Position numbers and translations under genes: made by a program. A stretch of 64,000 nt of DNA from Paraburkholderia phenoliruptrix (GTDB lineage Bacteria > Pseudomonadota > Gammaproteobacteria > Burkholderiales > Burkholderiaceae), in the NCBI RefSeq assembly GCF_019511605.1, contig NZ_JAEUAV010000001.1, positions 124,001 through 188,000 on the forward strand. The letters run 5' to 3'. Below the pieces are notes generated by a model. That model searched no databases, was not told where the DNA came from, and saw nothing but the letters and a program-made list of their open reading frames with translations. This document shows, piece after piece, positions 19,219 to 29,000 of the stretch; position 1 is the first letter of the stretch, and every line of letters begins with the position of its first letter.

Positions 19219-20193
19219 TCAATACAGGCCCAGCGTGCGTGCATGCAGACGCGCGAGCCCGAGCAGCGCATCCGTGTAGGGCGTGTCGACGCCGGTTAGT
19301 TGCCCGAGCTCGCGAACCGCGCTCACCAATGCGTCGAGTTCGACTGCCTTGCCGGCCTGCACGTCCTGCAGCATCGACGTTTTCATCGCGCCGAGTTTCA
19401 GCGTGACCGCATGCCGGTCTTCCGGATGCTGGTCGATCGGAATGCCAAAACGCGCGCCGATCTCCTTGGCCTCCAGCATGATGCTCGTGACAAAGCCGCG
19501 CACCAGCTCGTCGCTGAGAATGCGATCTGTAGTGGCGCCGGTGATCGCGCTGATGGGGTTCATCGTCATGTTGCCCCACAGCTTGTACCAGACGTCGCGC
19601 TGAATCTGCTCCGACACCGACGCATTGAAACCCGCCGCGGCCAGCGTGCCTGCCAGCGCGTTCACGCGTTCGCCGGAACGCCCCGCCGCCTCGCCGATAA
19701 TCAGCCCATTGCCCTGATGATGGCGGATCACGCCAGGCGCCTCGACGAGGCAACTGGCATGCACCACGCAGCCCACTGTCTGCTCAGTGGGAATGGCGGC
19801 GGCAATGGCACCGTCGGGGTCGATGCTCTTGAGCCGCTTGCCCGTGAAAGCGCTGCCGAGTCCCTCGCAAAACCACCACGGCACGCCGTTCATGGCGGTC
19901 AGCACGATGGTTTGCGGGCCGAGCAGCGGCGCGATCTGCGCGGCCACCGAAGCCATCGCAGGCCCCTTGACCGCGATTACCACCAGATCCTGGACGCCGA
20001 GCGCGGCTGGATGCTCGTCGGCTTGAACTTCCACTGTATGCGTGCTGCCGCCTTCGATCAGGCGCAAGCCGTGTTCACGCACGGCGGCAAGGGTCGCACC
20101 GCGTGCAATCACGCCAACCTCGTGACCCGCTTGCGCGAGCTTCACGCCGATCCAACCGCCAATGGCGCCTGCGCCGTAAATTGCTGCCTTCAT
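19219..20193 (-). CDS. ketopantoate reductase (ApbA/PanE) family 2-oxo acid reductase
   Basis: A 324-residue NADP-dependent reductase: N-terminal dinucleotide loop AIYGAGAIGGWIGVKLA, the VIAVKG block, and the catalytic lysine region DVWYKLWGNMTMNPISA. It belongs to the 2-dehydropantoate 2-reductase family, but its operon (aldolase and aminotransferase) suggests that the substrate is another branched or hydroxylated 2-oxo acid. The ATG at 20193 has AAGGA 8 nt upstream and lies 4 bp after the aldolase stop. Confidence 0.85.
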   Translation of the reverse strand: MKAAIYGAGAIGGWIGVKLAQAGHEVGVIARGATLAAVREHGLRLIEGGSTHTVEVQADEHPAALGVQDLVVIAVKGPAMASVAAQIAPLLGPQTIVLTAMNGVPWWFCEGLGSAFTGKRLKSIDPDGAIAAAIPTEQTVGCVVHASCLVEAPGVIRHHQGNGLIIGEAAGRSGERVNALAGTLAAAGFNASVSEQIQRDVWYKLWGNMTMNPISAITGATTDRILSDELVRGFVTSIMLEAKEIGARFGIPIDQHPEDRHAVTLKLGAMKTSMLQDVQAGKAVELDALVSAVRELGQLTGVDTPYTDALLGLARLHARTLGLY

Positions 20194-20197
20194 GAAT

Positions 20198-20989
20198 TCA
20201 GTCCTTGTAACTGGCGTCGATACGCTCGACACGCCGCACGAGTGCGTCGAACACGTCCTGCCCCGCGCCGTGGCGGGGATCGAACTGGAGCGCGTCGCGC
20301 GAGCAGCGGATCGCGACCTCTTGCGGCACCGGTCGCGCCCGGCCCATCGAGAATGTCGCCATCTGAATCTCGCACGCGCGGTTCAGCGTCCAGAGAATCG
20401 CGAAAGTCTGCGGTAAGGTGGCGCCCCATGCAAGCAGGCCGTGATTGCGCAGAATCACCGCCTGCCTGTCGCCGATATGTTCGACGAGCCGCGGCCCCTC
20501 TTCCGCATGCACGGTGATCCCCTCGAAGTCGTGATACGCAATGCGCTCGTGCAATTGCGCGCTGTAGAAGTTGGTTTGCTGCAAGCCCTCTTCCAGACAG
20601 GCCACCGCAACGCCCGCCGTGGTATGCGTGTGCATCACGCAATGCGCGCCCGGCACGCCTTGATGGATTGCCGCGTGCACGACGAAACCAGCGGGATTCA
20701 CCGGATACTGCGAGCCGTCGAGCACGCGCCCCTGCGCGTCGATTTTCACCAGATTGCTTGCGGTCACCTCGCTGTAGTGCAAGCCGAAGGGATTGATGAG
20801 GAACTGCCGCTCACCGCCGCTCACGCTGTCCGGCACGCGCAACGTGATGTGGTTGTAGATCATCTCGGTCCAGCCGAGCATGTCGAAAATGCGGTAACAG
20901 GCAGCCAGTTGCACGCGAGCCTGCCGTTCGTCGGGGTGCATAGCGGCGTTTTTCGGCGCACTCGCCGCTGCGATATCAAGTGTCGTCAT
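20198..20989 (-). CDS. class II aldolase/adducin family protein
   Basis: A 263-residue member of the fuculose-phosphate aldolase/adducin fold. The zinc-binding histidines appear in VMHTHTTAGVA and in VILRNHGLLAWG. These proteins cleave or epimerise phosphorylated or free hydroxy-keto compounds, or decarboxylate. A GGAGA site lies 5 nt before the ATG. It sits between the aminotransferase gene (87 bp upstream) and the reductase gene (4 bp downstream) in what looks like one operon. The substrate cannot be read from the sequence. Confidence 0.87.
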   Translation of the reverse strand: MTTLDIAAASAPKNAAMHPDERQARVQLAACYRIFDMLGWTEMIYNHITLRVPDSVSGGERQFLINPFGLHYSEVTASNLVKIDAQGRVLDGSQYPVNPAGFVVHAAIHQGVPGAHCVMHTHTTAGVAVACLEEGLQQTNFYSAQLHERIAYHDFEGITVHAEEGPRLVEHIGDRQAVILRNHGLLAWGATLPQTFAILWTLNRACEIQMATFSMGRARPVPQEVAIRCSRDALQFDPRHGAGQDVFDALVRRVERIDASYKD

Positions 20990-21076
20990 CGACGTCTCCA
21001 GGGTTATCCGTTGGCTGTGCGCTTCGCCCGCCTGCCGCTGCGCGCGCGGGCGAGAGCGGCTCGCGTCGCAGCGCCG

Positions 21077-22276
21077 CTATGCGTCGGCCACCACCGCTGC
21101 AATCGACGACGCCACGTAGTCCGCGTTGCGCGCATTCAGGCCCGCCACGCACATGCGGCCGGAGCGCAGCACGTACACTGCGTGCTCGTTGCGCAGCCGC
21201 TCGACCTGGCTCTCGCTCAGGCCCGTGTAGGTGAACATGCCGCGTTGCGCGACGTAACGCGCGCGCATGACTTCGTCGACACGGCCCGCAAGTCCCGCGT
21301 GAATCGTGCCGCGCATCGCGAGAATGCGCTCGCGCATGGTGGCCAGCTCCGCTTCCCACGAAGCGCGCAGCGACGCATCCGACAGCACGTTCGCAACCAG
21401 CCGCGCGCCATGCGTGGGCGGATTGCTGTAGTTCGCGCGCACGGTGGACATCAACTGGCCAAGCACGCGGCCCGCTTCGTCAGCGTTGTTGCACACCACG
21501 CTCAGCGCACCGCAACGCTCGCCATACAGCGAGAAATTCTTCGAAAACGAATTGGCTGCCATGAGCGGAATGCCGGCCTCCGCCAGCATGCGCACACAAG
21601 CGGCGTCTTCCTCGAGGCCCGCGCCGAAACCTTGATAAGCCATATCGACGAACGCGATCAGCTTGCGACGCTGCAATACCGGCACGAGCTCGGCCCATTG
21701 CGCGGCGCTCAGATCGACGCCCGTCGGGTTGTGGCAGCAGGCGTGCAACAGCACGACGCTGCGCTCGGGCAGCCGGTCGATCGTGTCGATCATATCGGCG
21801 AAACGCAGCCCGCCCGTCGCCTCGTCGTAGTAAGGATAGGTATTGACGGTTAGACCCGCGCCTTCGAACACGACGCGGTGATTCTCCCAGCTTGGGTCGC
21901 TGATCCAGATTTGCGAAGCGGGAAAATAACGCCGCAGGAAGTCCGCCCCGACCTTCAGCGCGCCCGAGCCGCCGATGGTCTGCAATGTCGCAATGCGGCC
22001 GGCTGCGCGCGCTTCGCTGTGCGCGCCGAAGACGAGCGCCTGCGCCGTTTCGCGGTAGAGCGGCAGGCCCGCCATGGGCAGATAGGAACGCGGGCCGATT
22101 GCATCGAGCAAAGCCGTTTCCGCGCGGCGCACGGCGTCCATGACGGGCAGCTTGCCGGCGTCGTCGAAATAAATGCCAATGCTCAGATTGACTTTGTTCG
22201 GGCGCGGATCGAGCTGGAAGTCTTCGTTCAGGCTGAGAATGGGGTCGCCTGGATAGGCGGGAATATGTTCGAACAT
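21077..22276 (-). CDS. aromatic amino acid aminotransferase (class I/II, TyrB-like)
   Basis: A 399-residue PLP enzyme of the aspartate/aromatic aminotransferase family. Features: N-terminal FEHIPAYPGDPILSLNEDF, LLHACCHNPTGVDLS, the PLP lysine in SFSKNFSLYGERCG, and the C-terminal arginine region VYVLRSGRMCVAGLN. It exchanges amino groups between aromatic or acidic amino acids and 2-oxoglutarate. The ATG at 22276 has AAGGAA 6 nt upstream. First gene of the three-gene minus-strand operon, divergent from a LysR regulator that probably controls it. Confidence 0.9.
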   Translation of the reverse strand: MFEHIPAYPGDPILSLNEDFQLDPRPNKVNLSIGIYFDDAGKLPVMDAVRRAETALLDAIGPRSYLPMAGLPLYRETAQALVFGAHSEARAAGRIATLQTIGGSGALKVGADFLRRYFPASQIWISDPSWENHRVVFEGAGLTVNTYPYYDEATGGLRFADMIDTIDRLPERSVVLLHACCHNPTGVDLSAAQWAELVPVLQRRKLIAFVDMAYQGFGAGLEEDAACVRMLAEAGIPLMAANSFSKNFSLYGERCGALSVVCNNADEAGRVLGQLMSTVRANYSNPPTHGARLVANVLSDASLRASWEAELATMRERILAMRGTIHAGLAGRVDEVMRARYVAQRGMFTYTGLSESQVERLRNEHAVYVLRSGRMCVAGLNARNADYVASSIAAVVADA

Positions 22277-22417
22277 GGCATTTCCTTGATTGGAGCCCGC
22301 CGAGCTTTGCATGGCGTCGCACCGCGGGGCGAGACGGAAAGTCTAAGCGCCTTTGCGGACTCGCGTCGATTGGGACAAGTGTCGATCAGCACATGACTAT
22401 TCACAATCAACCGATTT

Positions 22418-22446
22418 TTCACGATTCGTAAGTTGCTCTTTATAAT
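22418..22446 (+). promoter_or_regulatory. sigma-70 promoter for the LysR gene
   Basis: TTCACG (22418-22423) and a perfect TATAAT (22441-22446) are separated by 17 bp. The ATG of the regulator follows only 6 bp after the -10 box, so transcription would begin at or next to the start codon. Confidence 0.7.
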
Positions 22447-22452
22447 CGCGGG

Positions 22453-23394
22453 ATGGCTCTTACCCGCGTGACCATCCGTCAGTTCGAGGCGTTTCTCGCC
22501 ATTGTGGATCTTCAGAGCATCGGCGCAGCGGCCGGGCGGCTCGGGCTCACTTCGTCCGCGGTCAGTCAACTGCTCGCCGAACTCGAAGCGGAACTCGGCT
22601 TTCGCCTGTTCGACAGGACCACGCGGCGCGTGAATCTGTCGAGCGCAGGGCACGACTTTCTCGCCTCGGCTGAATCCGTGTTGCGCCATGTGCGCGCCGC
22701 CGCTCAATCCGCTGACGATATCCGCAACCGCGCCGCCGGCATCGTGCGCATCGGCGCGCCGCTGGTGCTTGCATCCACCGCGCTGCCCGCGGCGATTGCC
22801 GACTACGCGCGCGACAAGCCCAAGGTAGTCGTGCGCATTTGCGACACGGTGGTGGAGCAACTGGTCGAGCGTGTAGAAAGCGCGGACGTCGATCTCGCCA
22901 TTGGGCCCGATCGCCCAAGCGGTGCGCGCGTGCAGCGGGACACCGCGTTCGCGAGTCCGTGGGTCATGTGGTGTGCGCCTTCGCATCCGCTCGGCGAGCG
23001 CAGGCGCGTGCAGTGGCAGCAGTTGCGCAATATCCCGATTGTCGCGACGGGGCGCGACCACGAACGCGCGGTCGACCAGATGCTCGCGGTTCTGCCCGTC
23101 GAGGCGCGCATTGTTCCTGTCGACGTCGTGGACAACGTCACCACTGCTTTCGGTATCGCCTCGCGAGGCCTTGCAGTGACGCTCGCCCCGGCTTACGTGG
23201 CGCCGCTCGCGCGCACTTTCGGGCTGGTGATGAAACGGATCGTCGAGCCGGAAACGATCCGCGAGGTATGTCTGTATCGCTCCACAGAGCGAGCGCTGTC
23301 ACCGCCCGCTGCCGGCTTCGCTGACTTCCTGCTGCCGTGGCTGAAGCGCTGGGATCGCGACATGCAGGCGCATGCGCGAGTAAAACGCGGCTAG
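22453..23394 (+). CDS. LysR-family transcriptional regulator
   Basis: A 313-residue LysR protein: N-terminal winged helix with SIGAAAGRLGLTSSAVSQLLAELEAELGFRLF, then a periplasmic-binding-protein-like effector domain from about residue 95. It is divergent from the aminotransferase-aldolase-reductase operon and is the probable regulator of it. A perfect TATAAT ends 6 bp before the ATG, leaving no room for a ribosome binding site, so the message may be leaderless. An alternative start is GTG 22468. Confidence 0.92.
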   Translation: MALTRVTIRQFEAFLAIVDLQSIGAAAGRLGLTSSAVSQLLAELEAELGFRLFDRTTRRVNLSSAGHDFLASAESVLRHVRAAAQSADDIRNRAAGIVRIGAPLVLASTALPAAIADYARDKPKVVVRICDTVVEQLVERVESADVDLAIGPDRPSGARVQRDTAFASPWVMWCAPSHPLGERRRVQWQQLRNIPIVATGRDHERAVDQMLAVLPVEARIVPVDVVDNVTTAFGIASRGLAVTLAPAYVAPLARTFGLVMKRIVEPETIREVCLYRSTERALSPPAAGFADFLLPWLKRWDRDMQAHARVKRG

Positions 23395-23422
23395 AACGGG
23401 GCCGATATGCGAGTTGCCGCGC

Positions 23423-24550
23423 TCATTTGCCGGAAAACGAGCCGCGCTGCAGCGTGACCATTCGCGGCAGTTCGATAGTGAAGACAGTGCCGGCGGATTC
23501 GTCGGATTTCACGCTGACACTGCCCCCGTGCATACGCGCGATTTCGTGCACGATGTGCAGGCCGAGACCAAGCCCCTGGCGCGAGCGCGAGCCGCCGTTG
23601 TTGGGCCCGAATGCCTTAAAGAGATGCGGGAACACTTCAGGCGGAATCACGCCGCGGTTGGCCACCTTCAGCCGCACGAATTCGTCCGCTGCGCCATCCA
23701 CTTCCACGCTGACGTCGCCGCCCTCCGCGCCGTGGTGCAGCGCATTGCTGACAAGGTTCGACACCGCTTGCCACACCAGATCCGTGTCCCACGCGCCCGC
23801 AGTGTTGCCGTGGCTCGTGAACACAATGCGCTTGCCGTTCTCGCGCGACGTGAATTCGTCGATCACCGAGCGGCACAGCGACGCCAGTTCGATTGAGCGC
23901 GGCTGCAACGGCAGGCGTCCACCTTGCAGACGCGCGAGATTGAGCAGTTGATCGACCATGCGCGCCATGCGCAGCGAGCTGTTTTTTACGCGTGCCGCCA
24001 CTGTCGCGGACTGCTGGTCGGCGGCGGTGCGCATCAGATATTCGGCGGACGCGAGCACCGCGCCGAGCGGCGTGCGCAGGTCGTGGCTGAGCACGGCCAT
24101 CAGCATCTCGTTCGCTTCCAGCATCTGCTGGGTAGTGACGAGTTGCGCGGCGAGCTGGCGCTTCTGCTGCTCGAGCTGAACGAACACGTCCACTTTCGAT
24201 TGCAGAATGCGCGGATCGAACGGCTTGTAGAGGAAATCCACCGCGCCCGCTTCGTAGCCGCGAAACGTGCGCGACGCATCCTGAGCGGTAGCAGTCAGGA
24301 AGATGATGGGTACATGCGACGTGCGCGGACTGCCCCGCATCAGCGCTGCCAGTTCGAAACCGTTCATGCCGGGCATGTTGACGTCGAGAATGGCGAGCGC
24401 CACTTCGTGCTTGAGCAGCAGATCGAGCGCGGCCGTGCCCGAATCGGCCACCAGCACGGCAACATCGGGACGCGTCAACAATGCCTTGAGCGCGGTGATG
24501 TTGTGAGCGATGTCGTCGACGATAAGAATATTTACGGGTGGGTTCGACAT
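23423..24550 (-). CDS. response regulator-histidine kinase hybrid (REC-HisKA-HATPase)
   Basis: A 375-residue soluble protein. Residues 8-125 are a receiver domain (ILIVDDIAHN; phosphoacceptor Asp in LAILDVNMPGMNGFE). A HisKA domain follows with the phosphorylated histidine in MAVLSHDLRTPLG near residue 155, then an ATPase domain with SNLVSNALHHG and QGLGLGLHIVHE. It has no membrane segment and takes its signal through the receiver, presumably from the large kinase in the same operon. It lies 9 bp after the CheB-like gene and is the last gene of the operon. Confidence 0.92.
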   Translation of the reverse strand: MSNPPVNILIVDDIAHNITALKALLTRPDVAVLVADSGTAALDLLLKHEVALAILDVNMPGMNGFELAALMRGSPRTSHVPIIFLTATAQDASRTFRGYEAGAVDFLYKPFDPRILQSKVDVFVQLEQQKRQLAAQLVTTQQMLEANEMLMAVLSHDLRTPLGAVLASAEYLMRTAADQQSATVAARVKNSSLRMARMVDQLLNLARLQGGRLPLQPRSIELASLCRSVIDEFTSRENGKRIVFTSHGNTAGAWDTDLVWQAVSNLVSNALHHGAEGGDVSVEVDGAADEFVRLKVANRGVIPPEVFPHLFKAFGPNNGGSRSRQGLGLGLHIVHEIARMHGGSVSVKSDESAGTVFTIELPRMVTLQRGSFSGK

Positions 24551-24559
24551 GGCATCGGG

Positions 24560-25189
24560 TCAAAGAGAGGCCGGCCATGCTGCGAGCCGCCGGGCCATGG
24601 TTTCGGGAGAATAGATGAAATCAGCCGCACCGCGTTCTATCGCGGTACGCGGCATGTCGGGCGAAGAGGCAGTGCCCGGGTCCTGCACCCATGTCACGCC
24701 GCCCAATGCGCGCACGCGCTGCAGGCCTTGCGCGCCGTCGTCGTTCGCGCCGGACAGCAGCAACGCCAGCAAATGCTCGCGATACACCGTGGCCGCGGAC
24801 TCGAACAGCACGTCGATGGATGGCCGCGAAAAGCGCACGGCCGCATCGGTTGAAAGCGCAACGGTACGGTCCACCTCGACCAGCATGTGATAGCCAGGCG
24901 GCGCGACGTGCACGCGCCCCGGCGTGATCTGCTCGCCGGCGTCCGGTTCGACCACAGGCAGGACGCAACGGTGCGCCAGCGCGTGCACGAGATAGCTCGG
25001 CGGATCGGGCGGCAGATGCATGACGATCATCACGGCTGGTGCGAAGGTGGCGGGCAACGCGTCGAGCAGCAGATTGATGACCTCCATGCCGCCCGCCGAA
25101 CCGCCGATCACGACGAGCTCGCAGGCGCGCGCATCCTGCGCGCTGCGCGTTGCGCGGGCTTCGGGCCGAGTGATTGAGCGCGTGGTCAC
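24560..25189 (-). CDS. CheB-type methylesterase catalytic domain, stand-alone
   Basis: A 209-residue protein equal to the C-terminal half of CheB: the catalytic triad is visible as Ser31 in GGSAGG, His58 in VMHLPP and an Asp near 151 in GANDDGAQG. The receiver domain that normally gates CheB is missing. The start is a GTG at 25189. It sits between cheR-like and REC-kinase genes, 7 bp and 9 bp away. With CheR it may reversibly methylate the large kinase or another receptor; no chemoreceptor gene is in the window. Confidence 0.9.
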   Translation of the reverse strand: MTTRSITRPEARATRSAQDARACELVVIGGSAGGMEVINLLLDALPATFAPAVMIVMHLPPDPPSYLVHALAHRCVLPVVEPDAGEQITPGRVHVAPPGYHMLVEVDRTVALSTDAAVRFSRPSIDVLFESAATVYREHLLALLLSGANDDGAQGLQRVRALGGVTWVQDPGTASSPDMPRTAIERGAADFIYSPETMARRLAAWPASL

Positions 25190-25196
25190 GTTGGTA

Positions 25197-26042
25197 TCAG
25201 CGCTTCTGGTAAATGCGTTCGCCGGGACGGAATTCGTCGAAGGCTTCGTAATGACGCGAAAAACGCAGCGTTTCCTTGCTGCCGAGGCCGAGAAAGCCGC
25301 GCCGCACCAGCGCGTTTTCGAACAACCCGAGCGCGCGATCCTGCAAGCCGCGGTCGAAATAGATCAGCACATTGCGGCACGACACGAGGTGCGCTTCGAG
25401 AAAAACCTCGTCGGTAGAAAGACTGTGATCGGCGAACACCACGCGGCCCTTCAGGGAGCCCGCGAAACGCGCGCCGTTATATGCCGCGTGATAATAATCG
25501 GAAAGCGAGCGCGTGCCGCCCGCCGCCAGATAGTTTTGCGTGAAGCCCTGAATCCGGTCTAGCGCATAAATGCCGGCCTCGGCGCGCGCCAGTGCGTCGG
25601 GATTGATGTCTGTCGCGTAAAACAGCGTGCGTTCGGTCAAGCCTTCTTCGTCGAACAAAATCTTTAGCGACCAAAGCTCTTCCCCCGTACTGCAACCGGC
25701 CACCCACACCTTGATGGACGGATACGTGCGAAGACGCGGCAACACGTGTTCGCGCAGCGCGAGGAAATAGGCAGGATCGCGAAACATGTCGCTCACCTGC
25801 ACGGTGAGATACTGGAACAGCCGCGAGAATTCGTCGCCGTTGCGCATGATGCGGTCCTGCAATTGCGACAGCGTAACAAGGCCGAACTCTTCAAGCGCCT
25901 GCGACAGGCGGCGGCGCAGCGACGACATCGCGTAGTGACGAAAATCGTGCTGGTACTTGAGGTAAATGGCCTCCAGCAGCAATTTCAACTCGATGTCGAA
26001 ATCGCTCATGCGTTGCCGTGCGTCCAGTTCGGATTGGCTCAT
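25197..26042 (-). CDS. CheR-type protein-glutamate methyltransferase
   Basis: A 281-residue SAM-dependent methyltransferase. The N-terminal helical domain (RHYAMSSLRRRLSQALEEFG) is followed by the SAM motif VWVAGCSTGEELWSLKI, DINPDALARAEAGIY and the CRNVLIYFD block. The open frame reaches 26132, overlapping the kinase gene end, but ATG 26042 (or 26009) gives the typical start without overlap. Neither has a strong ribosome binding site. It is the second gene of the signalling operon, 55 bp after the kinase. Confidence 0.9.
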   Translation of the reverse strand: MSQSELDARQRMSDFDIELKLLLEAIYLKYQHDFRHYAMSSLRRRLSQALEEFGLVTLSQLQDRIMRNGDEFSRLFQYLTVQVSDMFRDPAYFLALREHVLPRLRTYPSIKVWVAGCSTGEELWSLKILFDEEGLTERTLFYATDINPDALARAEAGIYALDRIQGFTQNYLAAGGTRSLSDYYHAAYNGARFAGSLKGRVVFADHSLSTDEVFLEAHLVSCRNVLIYFDRGLQDRALGLFENALVRRGFLGLGSKETLRFSRHYEAFDEFRPGERIYQKR

Positions 26043-26097
26043 TGCGTTGCCCGTATCGCCCGCTTGCACCACTGCGTCACCTGCGTTGTGTTCGTCA

Positions 26098-29000
26098 TTA
26101 CCGCTGGCGCAGCCAGACACGGCACAGCGCAACCAGCTTGTCCACGTCGATGGGTTTGGACACGTAATCGTCCGCGCCCGCTTCGAGGCAACGCAAACGG
26201 TCGTTCGCCATGGCCTTCGCCGTTAGCGCAATGATCGGCAAATGCGCGAAACGCGGATTGCGCCGGATCTCGCCCATTGCAGTCAGACCGTCCATCTCCG
26301 GCATCATGATGTCCATCAGGATCAGATCCACTTCGGGGCCGTTTTCCAGCGCCTCCAGTGCTTCGCGGCCATTGCGCGCGATCTGCAGCTTTGCGCCGAG
26401 CGGCTCGATCACATGCGAAAGCGCGAAGATGTTGCGCACGTCGTCTTCGGCGAGCAGGATCGTGCGCCCCTCGAATGCATTATCGCGCTGCCGTACGGTG
26501 CGCAGCATGCGCTGCTGCTCGGGCGCAAGCGACGACTCCACGCTGTGCAGAAACAGCGTCACTTCGTCGAGCAGGCGCTCCGGAGACTTCGCACCCTTGA
26601 TGATGATCGACTTCGAATAGCGGCGCAGGCGGTGCTCTTCTTCGTCGGACAGCATGCGCCCGGTGTAGACGATCACCGGCAACGCCGCATGTTCCGGATT
26701 GCCCGCGAGGCGCTCGAGCAGGTCGTAGCCAGTGCCGTCCGGCAGCGCGAGGTCGGTCACGACGCAATCGAACGACAGTTTCCCGAGGTGCTCGAGCGCC
26801 TCCGACAACGTTGCGACCGCAACAATCTCGGTGTTTTCGCTTTGCAGCAGCGCGCGAATGCTTTCGCGCATCGGCGTGTCGTCCTCGATCACCAGCACGC
26901 GCTTCAGACGCTGTTGCAGGCGCGCTTCGAGACGGCGGATCGCGGCTTCCATCGTGGAGCGCGCGGTTGGCTTGAGCGTATAGCCAATGGCGCCGAGATG
27001 CAGCGCCTTGTCGGCGTGGTCCGTGGCCGACACGATGTGAATCGGAATGTGGCGTGTGAGCGGGTCGTTCTTCAGCCACTCCAGCACGGTGAGGCCCGAG
27101 CGGTCCGGCAAGCCTACGTCGAGCAGCACGGCCGCCGGGCGCATGTCGCGCACGAGCGCAAGCCCGCTTGCCGCGTTGCTCGCATGCACGAAGTCGAAGT
27201 CGAGCTCGTGCACCAGGTCGCGCAGAATCTCGGCAAACGCGAGGTCGTCTTCGACCGCCACGATCAGACGGCCGGCGCGTGTGCGGTGCTCGCGGTCATC
27301 CGCAATGGCCGCAAGGCCGCTCTCCTGCGCGCCGCCTGCCTGCGCGGCACTGCCGGCACCCTCTGCAGAAGCGGGCCGCGCCGCCAGCAAACCGTTGGCC
27401 GGAGTGATGACCGACGCTGCCGCATCGCTCCACGACACGGGCGCGACCAGTGCCTGATCCGCGTTGCCGTTCGTGCCGGTTGCAATTGCGGGCGTGGCTT
27501 GCTGCGCGGCCGCAGTTGCGCTTTCGCCGCCCGCGGCCAGCGCCGCGCGTGCGTCGAGCGGCAGCCATAGCGTGAACACGCTGCCCTTGCCGAGCTCGCT
27601 TGCAACGGTGATCCGGCCGCCCAGCAAGCGGGCAAATTCGCGAGAAATGGACAACCCAAGGCCGCTGCCGCCGTACTGGCGACTCGTCGATCCGTCCGCC
27701 TGCTGGAACGCTTCGAAGATCATTTCCAGCTTGTCGGCCGCAATGCCGATGCCGGAATCGCGCACGTCGATGCGCAGCATGCCGTCGTCCGCCGGGGCGA
27801 CGGAGAGCGCGACCTCGCCGCGCTCCGTGAACTTCACCGCGTTCGACAGCAGATTGCGCAGAATCTGCGTGACGCGCTGCCCGTCGCTGACAATAGTTTC
27901 GGGCGCACCGGGCAAACGGTCGAACACCAGGCTCAGATGCTTGGCGCCCGCCATCGGCTTGAAAAGCTCTTCGAGCGACTGCAGCGTCGCGTCGATCGAA
28001 ACGGTTTCCAGTTCGACGCTCACTTGCCCCGCCTCGACCTTGGAGAGATCGAGGATGTCGTTGATCAGCACCAGCAGATCGCTATTCGATGCGTGAATGG
28101 TTTCCGCGTAACGCACCTGCTCTTCGGTGAGGTTGCCAGTGCGGTTCTGTTGCAGGAGCTTGGCGAGAATCAGCGAACTGTTGAGCGGCGTGCGCAGTTC
28201 ATGCGACATGTTGGCGAGGAACTCGGACTTGTAGCGGCTCGATTGCTCGAGACGCTCCGCATTCGCGGCAAGGTCGTCCTGGGCGCGCAGCAGCTCTGCT
28301 TTTTGCCGCTCGAGCCGGTGCGCATACTCTTCGAGCTGCACGTTGGTCTGTTCGAGTTCCGCCTGCTGCGCCTGTAGCCGCGTTTGCGTGTCGAGCAGCG
28401 CGCGGCCGCGTTCCTCCAGACCTTCGTTGGAAACGCGCAGTTCTTCCTGCTGCACCTGCAGCTCTTCGTTCAACTGCTGCGTTTCGATCAGCGCGTCCTG
28501 CAAGCGTTCGCGATAGAGCGCCGCCTCGATGAAGTCGCCCATGCTGTTGCTGACGAGCTCGATGAACTCTTCGTCGCGCGGCGCGAGCGGGCGCATGAAG
28601 CCGAGTTCCACCACGCCATTGACCTCGCCTTCGCTTGCTACTGGCATGATGATCAGGTTCTTCGGCGCGCTTTTGCCGGTTGCCGAAACAACCTGGATGT
28701 AATTGTCGGGTACGTCGCGCATCACGACCATCCGGCGCGACACGGCCGCCTGGCCCACCAGCGTGTCCGCCTGGCCGAAGTCGCGCGCGGCGGCCTGCTC
28801 GCCCTCGCGGCTAAACCCGTAGGTCGCGATGCGGCGCAGCGTGCCGTGCCGCTTGTCGCGCACGTACAGAGCGGCAACTACCGCATCCAGGTACTGCGCG
28901 AGGCAATCCAGCATTGCGGTGCCGACCAGTTGCGGCGTGGCCTGCCCGACCACGCGCTCGGCGAGCATGCGCTGCCCGGAGCGCAGCCACACCTGCCGCT

